Below are positions 56,057 to 64,000 of a stretch of 64,000 nt of DNA, one piece after another. The notes under the pieces are model-generated. The model was not told the DNA's origin and ran no database searches. It saw only the letters and a program-made list of their open reading frames with translations. The DNA is from Zea mays (Eukaryota; Streptophyta; Magnoliopsida; Poales; Poaceae), in assembly GCF_902167145.1 (NCBI RefSeq), contig NC_050097.1, positions 233,015,034 through 233,079,033 on the forward strand. Reading direction: 5' to 3'. The translations under genes were made by a program, and so were the position numbers. The stretch's first letter is position 1, and the number at the start of each line of letters is the position of its first letter.

Positions 56057-56911
56057 ATGGAAGACTCTCTGGTCATTAGGACATCCTACTGCTTAGAGGT
56101 GGAGGGGTTCCCACATCTGTTGCGAAGTTGTGCGCTTCACATGGGGATCCGCAAGAAGCCAGAATATGTCTGGAAGGAATATCTCGAGAATGGAATGGAG
56201 AAGTGCTCTATGGCAGTCTACCTGGGAGAAAGCCAAAACTACCCGAACCATCCTTCTTTCCAAGTCACTTTCACCGGACACCGCTTCCCAGATACTTGCC
56301 AAAATGTTGCCCGAAAAGCCCTCCGACAACTATGCCTGAACTACAACAGAGTAATCTTTGAAACCCCCCTTCGCTACTTTCCACCCAGCAACAAAAATAC
56401 CCTCGCCTGGAGGATAAGACTTTAGGCCCTGTCAGGAAGAGACCCTACCGAGGATGACCCCACCATCGTCTACATGGATGGATACCTCCACACTCTCGAT
56501 AACCAATATGATGACCTTGCCTCCCACTGCACTCACCTAAACTCCCGGGTGGAAAGCCTAGAGCAACAAGTTAGGGAACTTACAAGGGAAAAGGCGTCCC
56601 TTCAAGAGAGTCTCGAGATAGCAGAAGGCGAGGAAACCAACACCTGTGAGTCCTACCGAACCCTGAAGATGGATTACGACAAGAAACTAAAGAAGCTCGC
56701 CCCCGCAAGAAAAATCCGCAAGAAGACCAGAAGCCAAGGATGCCAGACTGAGCAGAAGGAAGAAGCCCCTCCAGCCCTACCTCCTACCAGGATAAGGAAC
56801 TCATCCGACACCGAGGAAATGTCCCTAGCTAGCCTTGATGACCTTCTCAAGGAATTTGGGGACACTTTAGAGAAGGAGTTCGGTAGTACCCTAGATAGCA
56901 CTCGCGTGTAA
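56057..56911 (+). pseudogene. extra ORF between LTR and gag of the Gypsy element (one internal stop)
   Basis: 285 codons in one frame, MEDSLVIRTSYCLEVEGF to GSTLDSTRV-TAA, broken by one TAG at 56423-56425. The N-terminal half has a pattern (GHRFPDTCQNVARKALRQLC, then PLRYFPPSNKN) that I recognise from many grass proteins of unknown function linked to retroelements. The C-terminal half (about residues 135-205) is a predicted coiled coil (LNSRVESLEQQVRELTREKA), followed by a basic stretch and an acidic tail. The ATG follows CCTATTCCAG directly. An AATAAA lies 43 bases after the stop. Function unknown; it may act as a chaperone or structural partner of Gag, but that is speculation. Confidence 0.6.
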
Positions 56912-56953
56912 TGAACTTGTGGTAGCTGTATGCTGTAATGAACTTGTGTAAGG

Positions 56954-56959
56954 AATAAA
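56954..56959 (+). terminator. polyadenylation-signal-like AATAAA after the extra ORF
   Basis: AATAAA occurs in GGAATAAAGTAAC between the extra ORF and gag, with a repeated TAATGAACTTGTG motif just upstream. It could end a short transcript carrying only the extra ORF; no RNA evidence is available. Confidence 0.35.
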
Positions 56960-57014
56960 GTAACTTGTTGAAAAAAATTGGCATGTGCATGGTAGTAACT
57001 CTTTTCCCTGGCAG

Positions 57015-58010
57015 ATGGCTTCGGATAAAACCACGCCTACCGCCACCGGGATTGGAGCAGGGTTTCCCCTAGGAGGAGAAGGAGAAGCTGGTGGAGAAGG
57101 GAGTGAGACCCACCTCCCCGCACCTCCAGAACTATCACTAGATTTGGCCCAAGTTCTAGCCAATCAAACCCGACTCATTGAAGTCCTCACTAGAAGTCTG
57201 GAAACTCAGCGCCCAGGTGGTGGAAGACCACAGAACAGGATGGGATAATTTCTGAGACTCAAGCCTCCCACGTTCGCTGGATCCAACAATCCCCTCGATG
57301 CCGATGACTGGCTGCGTACGATCAAGAGGAAATTGGAAGCCATTGGATGCCCCGAAAATCAGCGTGTTCAATTGGCTGCTCATCAACTTTCTGGGATGGC
57401 CCTAGCATGGTGGGATACCTTCAGCGCGGCCGTCAGGGACGCTACCTGGGCAGAATTTGAAACCGCTTTCCATGAGCACCATGTAACCCAAGGGATCGTT
57501 CAACTCAAGGAAGATGAATTCTAGGAACTAACTCAAGGTGGAAGATCTGTCAATGAGTACGTGCACAAATTCACAGAGTTGGCTCGTTACGCGCCTGACG
57601 ATGTCAGCACAGAAACCAAGAAGATGGCCCGTTTTCTGAAAGGGCTAAGACCAGAACTCAAGACCATCCTTGCCAGCCAAGATTTCCTTAGCTTCTCGCA
57701 CCTCTCCAACAAAGCCATACAAGTGGAAAGGGCAAAAAAAGAAGAAAAAGGTCACCTCAAGAGGAAATTCCAAGTTCTCCGAGCTCAGCAGCAAGACCGA
57801 CACCAGAGAGCTCGATCCTTCGGGCTTCCACCCAAGGGACCAAGCTTCAATAGACCAGCTGGACCCACTCCATCACGTTTTAGCTAGCAGAGTCAGAGTT
57901 CCTTTCAGGCCCCCTCGGTTGCAAGCAACCAACCGCCAGCAAATGCCTGTTGGCACTGCGGAGACCCCAGTCACTACAAGAATAACTGCCCCCAGTTGAA
58001 GGCACCCGGA
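57015..58010 (+). pseudogene. gag of the Gypsy element, several stops
   Basis: The ATG follows a CTTTTCCCTGGCAG acceptor-like string. One frame encodes MASDKTTPTATGIG, LRLKPPTFAGSNNPLDADDWL, QRVQLAAHQLSGMALAWWDTF (Retrotrans_gag core) and VHKFTELARYAPDD. The CCHC knuckle CWHCGDPSHYKNNC follows at about 57948-57989. In-frame stops at 57246, 57522 and 57885 interrupt it. Where relatives carry LFLRLKPP-like text the first stop replaces an acidic residue, so the stops are mutations rather than gene ends. Confidence 0.85.
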
Positions 58011-58529
58011 CCTACCTACTCCAACTCGGTGAATGGCCCCAAGAATACCTCGGCACCTGCCTCCAAGGCACTCCCCTCCAATAGTCAGCAGAGCAGGACC
58101 CAGTATCAGGGTAGAGCACGAGTTAACCACGTCGATGCTCAAGAGGCCCAGCAAGCTCCAGGAGTAGTGCTCGGTGAGTTCCTTGTCGAATTTACTCCCG
58201 CTGCTGTACTTTTTGATTCAGTAGCATCCCATTCATTTATAGCCACTAGTTTTGTGGAAAGGCATGGAATCCCCTCTACACCCCTAGAAATCCCTTTGGT
58301 CACCCGAACCCCGGGGTCAGACCTTCTATGCCAGCTCAAATGCTCCCAAGCCAGAATTCTTTTAAGTGGGGTAGTGTTCTTGGCAGACTTAACCGTCTTG
58401 CCATCCCAACGGATTGATGTAATACTAGGAATGGATTGGCTAACTAAGCACAAGGGCATCATAAGTTGCGCAAGCAAGACTGTCCTTCTCACTGACCGCC
58501 AAGGAAAAGCAATTTCTTGTCAGGCCTAA
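58011..58529 (+). pseudogene. aspartic protease region of the Gypsy element
   Basis: The region continues in the gag frame. The catalytic motif reads FDSVASHSFI where DSGASHSFI is expected, so the active-site Gly is Val. Later VILGMDWLTKHKG marks the end of the retropepsin fold. A TAA at 58527-58529 follows. Loss of the Gly predicts an inactive protease. Confidence 0.8.
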
Positions 58530-58547
58530 CCGCCCGCCAACGATCCA

Positions 58548-59817
58548 ATGATGTTTAATCTAGCAGCAGAAAATATATCCGTAATAGAAGAATTCAGGGA
58601 TGTATTTCCAGAAGAGCTGCCTGGAATGCCGCCTGAAAGAGGAGTGGAGTTCTGTATAGATCTCATTCCTGGCACTGCACCCATCGCAAAGAGACCATAC
58701 CGCATGGCCCCCACAGAGTTAGCAGAGAATTAAAACTCCAGATCACAGAGCTGCAGCAAAAAGGGTACATCCGTCCCATCTCGTCTCCCTGGGGAGCACC
58801 CGTCCTTTTCGTCACCAAAAAGGATGGAAGTATGAGAATGTGTATTGATTACCGATCCTTGAATGAAGTTACAATAAAAAATAAGTATCCACTCCCTCGG
58901 ATCGACGATCTCTTCGACCAGCTATAGGGAGCCAAATATTTCTCCAAGATAGACCTAAGGTCGGGATATCACCAACTGAGAATCAAGGAAGCAGATATTC
59001 AGAAGACCGCATTCGTCACCAGATACGGACAATATGAGTTCACGGTAAAGCCTTTTGGACTAACGAACGCACCCGCCTTTTTCATGAACCTCATGAATAA
59101 AGTATTCATGGAAGAACTGGATAAGTTTGTCGTAGTCTTCATCGACGACATCCTTATCTATTCCAAGAATCGCAAGGGCCATGAGCGTCACCTTCGAATC
59201 GTCCTCAGAAGACTCAGGGCACATCAACTCTATGTTAAGCTCAGCAAGTGTGAATTCTAGTTAGAAAAGATAGCCTTCCTTGGGCATATCTTGACTGCAG
59301 AAGGAATAGAAGTAGACCCGTCCAAGGTAGAAGCAGTTTCAAAATGGAAGCAACCATCCAACGTCAGTGAAGTGCGAAGCTTTCTGGGCATGGCAAGGGA
59401 TTCTCCAGCATAGCAAGACCTATGACCGAACTTCTCAAGAAGGACAATAAGTTTGTGTGGACCCCAAAGTGTGAGGAAAGTTTCCAGATCATAAAGGAGA
59501 AGCTCACAACCGCGCCCGTTTTGACACTACTTGATATACACCAGGATTTCGTCATCTTCTGTGATGCCTCAAGGCAAGGCTTAGGGTGTGTCCTGATGCA
59601 AAATGAGAAAGTTATTGCTTATGCATCCCACTTACTCAAGCCGCATTAGCAGAATTACCCCACCCACGATTTGGAATTGGCAGCCATAGTGCATGCCCTA
59701 AAAATATGGAGGCACTATCTAATTGAGAACAAATGCCACATCTTCACTGATCATAAGAGTCTGAAGTATATCTTCACTCAGCCAGACCTCAACCTCCGTT
59801 AGAGAAGATGGCTTGAA
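58548..59817 (+). pseudogene. reverse transcriptase and RNase H of the Gypsy element
   Basis: [18 protein letters not shown] begins the domain; the frame breaks at a TAA (58731). It then reads [47 protein letters not shown] and the catalytic [13 protein letters not shown] (about 59130-59168). Stops occur at 58925, 59259, 59647 and 59801. A deletion with frame change at about 59395 removes the GYYRRFI segment. RNase H text FCDASRQGLGCVLMQ and [12 protein letters not shown] follows, then [11 protein letters not shown]. Not functional. Confidence 0.88.
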
Positions 59818-61434
59818 TTGATCAAAGATTATGACCTTGAGATCCATTACCACCCCGGAAAGGCCAACGTGGTAGCAGACGCCCTCAGCCGAAAACCTTT
59901 TGGGATAAAGGGAACCAACTTTTTAGAAGATTGGAAGAAGGAATCAGCTCAGCTGAATGCATGTCTGAGAGACAACGGTAGCCTAGAAGTCAAGCCAATG
60001 CTAGAAGACCACATATGCAAGGCTCAATGCCTGGACACGGAGACAGCGAGGCTTATGGAAAAAGCTCGCAAAGAGCAACTTCCGGACCTTAGGACAGATG
60101 AACAAGGAGTCCTTTGGTTCAAGAACCGTCTGTGTGTACCAAAAGGAGAGGCACGGGAAGTCTTGCTCAATGAAGCTCACAACTCAGCCTACTCCATCCA
60201 CCCAGGAACCACCAAGATGTACCTAGACCTCAAAACCAGATACTGGTGGAGAGGGATGAAGAAAGAGATAGCACAGTATGTGGCCCGGTGTGACACCTGC
60301 CAGCGAACAAAGGTCGAACACCAGAAACCTGCAGGCCTACTGCAACCCCTCCCAGTGCCTGAATGGAAGTGGGAGGAAATAGGCATGGATTTTGTAACCA
60401 GACTGCCCCGGACGCAAAAAAGGAATGACTCTATCTGGATAATAATAGACTGTCTCACCAAGGTGGCCCACTTCATTCCAGTGAAAACCACTTTTGGGGG
60501 AGCCACCCTTGCCCGGATATATCTTAAAGAGATAGTCAGGCTCCATGGTATTCCTCGGAAGATAGTGTCAGATAGAGGGACACAGTTCACTTCAAAATTC
60601 TGGAAGAGCCTTCAACAAGCTATGGGCACCAAGTTAGATTTCAGCACCGCTTATCACCCCCAGTCAGATGGTCAGACGGAAAGGGTCAACAAGGTCCTCG
60701 AGGATTTATTAAGAGCCTATGTGTTGATGTTCGACAGAAACTGGGAGTCCAGTTTGTCGTATGCCGAATTCTCATATAACAACAGCCATCAGGCCAGTAT
60801 TAAGATGTCACCGTTCGAAGCATTGTATGGACAAAAGTGCTAGACCCCCCTAATATGGTCTAATGTAGGGGAAAGGACACTAGAAGGACCCGCCTTTGTT
60901 AAAGAGGCCGAAGAAAAAGTTGCCCTGATCCGCAAGAGGTTACTTGAAGCTCAGAGTCGATAGAAAAGTTATGCAGACAATAGACGGAGAGAACTCAGAT
61001 TTGAGGAAGGAGACTTTGTATACCTCAAGGTCTCCCCGATGCATGGGGTCAAAAGGTTCCAAATGAAAGGAAAGCTAGCACCACGTTTCGTCGGCCCCTA
61101 TCCCGTCATTAGCAGAGTGGGACCCGCAGCATACCGCCTTGAATTACCAGAATCCATGTCAGATATTCACAATGTGTTTCATGTGTCCCAGCTCCGTAAG
61201 TGCCTGCAAGTACCAGAGAACCACATCGAGGCAGAGACAATTCAGATTCAAAAAGATCTCCAGTACGGGGAAAAGCCAATAAAGATTCTTGACTCAGCAG
61301 TCCGAAAGACCCGCAACTCAGAAGTAAGACTCTGTAAGGTTCAGTGGAGTAGAGAAGGAGAAGAGGAAGCTACCTGGGAAAGTGAGGACTCTCTGAGGAG
61401 GGAATATCGTTACCTTTTCTCGAGCCCCATCTGA
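59818..61434 (+). pseudogene. integrase and chromodomain of the Gypsy element
   Basis: After VADALSRKP, the HHCC zinc region (HNSAYSIHPGTTKMYLD, CDTCQRTK) and the D,D,E core (GMDFVTRLPR, VSDRGTQFTS, SDGQTERVNKVLEDLL) lie within an open stretch to 60843. TAG codons at 60841 and 60961 interrupt the C-terminal part. It then reads KLAPRFVGPYPVISRVGPAAY (GPY/F module) and a chromodomain-like tail VRLCKVQWSREGEEEATWE to 61434. Chromodomains direct chromovirus integration towards certain histone marks. Confidence 0.88.
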
Positions 61435-61455
61435 ATCTCGAGGGCGAGATTCCTT

Positions 61456-61470
61456 TAAGTGGGGTAGGTT
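61456..61470 (+). promoter_or_regulatory. polypurine tract of the Gypsy element
   Basis: TAAGTGGGGTAGGTT lies directly before the 3' LTR start TGTAACATCCC; AGTGGGG tracts are typical at this position in chromoviruses. Confidence 0.8.
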
Positions 61471-64000
61471 TGTAACATCCCAATTTTCAACCCGAGGTTT
61501 GGAACCCTAATCCAACCCCTTTTTTCTTTTTATCTATCCCTAATCTCCTTAGGTCTTCTCATCATATGCATACACTTTGTTTGATTAGAAGCACCTCACT
61601 TAGATTTTATTTTTTTAGCACCTAAGATTATCTAGTTAATTAATTGTTCAAAAGAAAAGGGTATAAAAATAGAAATTGGAAAATAAAAAAGAAAAGGAGA
61701 AACCTTTCTCTCCCCCTGGCTGGGCCGATTCCAGCCCACGCCCGCGGCCACCCCCCCCCCCCCCCTTCGCACTCGCGACCTCCCCCCCCCCCTCGGCCCA
61801 CTCCGCGCTCGCGCCCGCGCACCTCTGACACGCCATCCCCACTCGTTAGTCGCCTCCCCCTCGCCCTCGCTCGCGACCGCTCCCGCTGACAGGCTAGCCC
61901 CGCCAGTCAGTCACCCCATCCCCTCGCCGCGTACGGCTTTGCCGCGGTCACCTCCGACCATCGTCCTCTCCCTCGCCCCATCCCCTCGCCCCATCCCCTC
62001 GCCGCATGGGGAAGTTTGGCACCGCCTCATCCTCACCGCTGTGGCCGCGTCCTTGCATGGCACCGCCCCGCCGTGCGGTCTCGTCGTCGCCGCTGTGCGG
62101 CATTAACTCCGGCGCTGTGCGACCTCACCGGCGTCCGCCTAGCTCCATCGCTCCCCTCCCCTCGGGCGCCTATAAAAGGGTCGCCTCGAGCACCTCTTTG
62201 CCCCGCATTGGCCTCAGCCACCCATCTCCCCTTCATCCGAGCTCAATCGCGCTAGCGCCGCCGTCTTCCTCCACTCCGGTATGCCCTCCTCCTCTCTTCC
62301 CTCCCCCTCTGGTTGTTCAGCGAGCAATTAGCAAGGCTCATCAGTTTCGCCACACTGCCGCGAGCATGGAACACCACTCCCATGCCCCCGATCCCCGCAC
62401 GAGCCTCACCGGCGACGACTCCCGCCGCGGAGCTCCGCCACCTCCCCGCGGTCAGCCCCCTCCCAGCCTCCTCTGGCCAAATTGGGCCCACCCCTAAGCT
62501 CGCCAGCCCCTCCTCATGCTAGGGCGCCCGCCCGATGCCCAAGAACCGGGTCACCGGCGGCGAACCGCCGTCGAGCCCACCGGCGGCCGGGTTTCTCCCC
62601 GCGGACGGCCGGTTCGCCCTGCCCCGTCAGCCGTTGGCGCCGTCTCCCCCCTCCTGCTCTCCCTGATGCGTGGGCCCCGTGGAAACGACGTCATCCATCA
62701 CGCGCCCGCGCCGTATTCCGCCGTGGGCCGTAGCTGGGCCGGCGCGCTCGCGCCCCTGCGCCCGGCTGGGCCAGATTTCGCCCCCCCGGCCCACCAGAGC
62801 CTAAAACCTTTTTCTTTTTCTTTTTCAGCCTTTTCTCCTTTAGTTATTTATATCTCAATATTTTATGCACCAAAAATTATCAAAACACTTTCTAAAGTCA
62901 CATGAAATGATATTATTAGAAATTGACACACTCCACTTAGTAAACCACAATTGATGTATTGTTTATTGCCTGTTTTACTAGAAGAAGCGGGGACCGTCGA
63001 TCCGGAACCCGTAGCCCCGGAAGAAGGGCCGGAGCCCGATCTCCCAGAGGTAGATCTTTTGTGCCAGGAAAGCTTCGACGAAGGCAAGTCCATCCTTCCC
63101 TTGATGCATAAATTACCTATTCTTTCTACCACTACCTAGGCCAGGATTACAGGGTGGAATATTTGCATTGTGAGTAGAGAGATAGCCCGCATTAACATAT
63201 ATTTTTTGGATACAAAATGTGGGATGGGAGAAAGGGCAGTGTGTTTCTTCAAACGAGGTTTTAAAAAAAGGAATGTGCGATGAAGGGTATTCACCCTCAT
63301 CACCTTGTGAGTGGGATGATCAGGGACTCCCTGGTCTAGGGGAGGGCCTAAGGTGTTGGCTCAGCTGGTTTAGGCGTGAGCAGAAGGATTGTCCCCTCAT
63401 ATAAGGACCGGTTTGTCATCCTTCACTACCTGTACTCATGATAAGTACAACCACTCGAGACTGTGTGGGTAGTCACTCAATTTGAACTCGTACGGTCCAA
63501 CCCCAGGGTTATGAAGGCTGGGGAGCACCGAGAGGATAAGGAGGGGGAATGTTTTGTCCTGTTTGGACATGGCGGTGGCCTGACTCCTTCCGGTATAATC
63601 GTTAAGGTTAGGACATGCGAGGAAAGAAAGAGATTCGGCATTCGGGTCTCATGACGGTGAGATCGCAGAAACCGGACTAGTGGGTAAAGTGTACCCCTCC
63701 GCGCAGAGTTGAAACCTATTCGAATAGTCCATGTCCACTGGTATGGACGAGTCTGGTGTGGTATGACAATTAGTGTTTTACAACCTCCGTGAACAGGAAA
63801 ATGTGTGTGTACGTGCGTATTGAAAAAGAAAACAAGGCCACGAGATCGGGAAGCTCAGTGGTGGTTGAGTTTTGTGTTATTTTATTTCCTTAGGAAAAAC
63901 CCTACATAAACTGCCTTTCTCTGAGAAAAAGAAGAGTGACTTCAACTCCGCCATATAAAGCATGTATGATATAGGTCTCTTTCTCTTTACGAGAGCGGGA
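61471..64000 (+). repeat. 3' LTR of the Gypsy element, cut by the window end
   Basis: The first 2530 bp of the LTR closely match 44250-46780. Differences include C-run length near 61750-61790, a loss around 61795, a short CCATCCCCTCG duplication near 61980-62000 and GGTATGCC instead of GGTAAGCC at 62279. The TATAAAAGGG box is at 62171. Confidence 0.92.
62951..63139 (+). other. short acidic open frame within the Gypsy 3' LTR
   Basis: It is the same 62-codon frame as 45731-45919, with the same flanking TTTTACTAG and AAG|GCAAGT borders (63083/63084). Confidence 0.35.

Larger units (their letters stand above)
44250..64000 (+). mobile_element. Gypsy retrotransposon with chromodomain (Tekay/Prem1-like), interrupted by a Copia
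   Basis: 5' LTR 44250-47076, primer binding site, [Copia 47212-56047], extra ORF, gag, protease, reverse transcriptase, RNase H, integrase, chromodomain, polypurine tract, 3' LTR from 61471. The gene order and chromodomain place it in the chromovirus clade (Tekay/Del). The 3' LTR is cut by the window end about 300 bp before its expected end, so the right target duplication is not visible. About ten in-frame stops and two frame changes make its proteins nonfunctional. Confidence 0.93.

Overview
The window looks like maize (Zea mays) or a very close relative. This rests on nested Opie/Ji-type Copia and chromodomain (Tekay/Prem1-type) Gypsy LTR retrotransposons, a CACTA element with GTCGGC subterminal repeats, many MITEs, a Helitron-like terminus, and grass-type plant gene fragments. 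Most of the window is transposable element. Only one gene, GAR1 (H/ACA snoRNP subunit 1, 36471-37719, four exons), looks intact.

Left part (1-15341). A laccase 3' portion with an internal deletion and frameshifts (17-1157) is followed by the 3' end of a Tat-type Gypsy element with an antisense ORF. A MITE and a low-feature stretch come next. A Helitron-type 3' end on the minus strand (4746: CTAG plus hairpin) precedes a region holding minus-strand fragments of several unrelated genes: a membralin-like exon pair, a group-A bZIP pseudogene and a FAR1-type fragment. A coiled-coil gene fragment lies on the plus strand. This region is interrupted by a solo LTR (9307-12771, TSD CATGT), which is itself interrupted by a 2.36-kb CACTA element (9532-11893, TSD AAG).

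Middle (15342-33573). A minus-strand Copia element (TSD TGAAC, frameshifted gag and pol) sits in an older Gypsy LTR. Its gag is interrupted by a plus-strand, nearly intact Copia element (22590-31992, TSD GTGTG).

Gene island (33885-42402). Here lie MITEs, five TTA-spaced MITE units directly upstream of GAR1, GAR1 itself, a 5'-truncated LINE flanked by 79-bp direct repeats, and a PUF-domain fragment.

Right part (42403-64000). A third Copia (5' LTR plus start of gag) is interrupted by a Gypsy element with a chromodomain (44250 to beyond the window end). That Gypsy is interrupted by a young Copia (47212-56047, TSD CTATT) with an intact 1067-residue pol frame. The Gypsy carries an extra 285-codon ORF between its 5' LTR and gag. 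Both that ORF and gag begin exactly at splice-acceptor-like CAG|ATG junctions, and the LTR carries donor-like sites, so expression by alternative splicing is a plausible but unproven arrangement.

Insertion order follows from nesting: Gypsy LTR remnant, then minus Copia, then inner plus Copia; separately third Copia, then Gypsy, then young Copia. Family names are from recognition of motifs, not from a database search.
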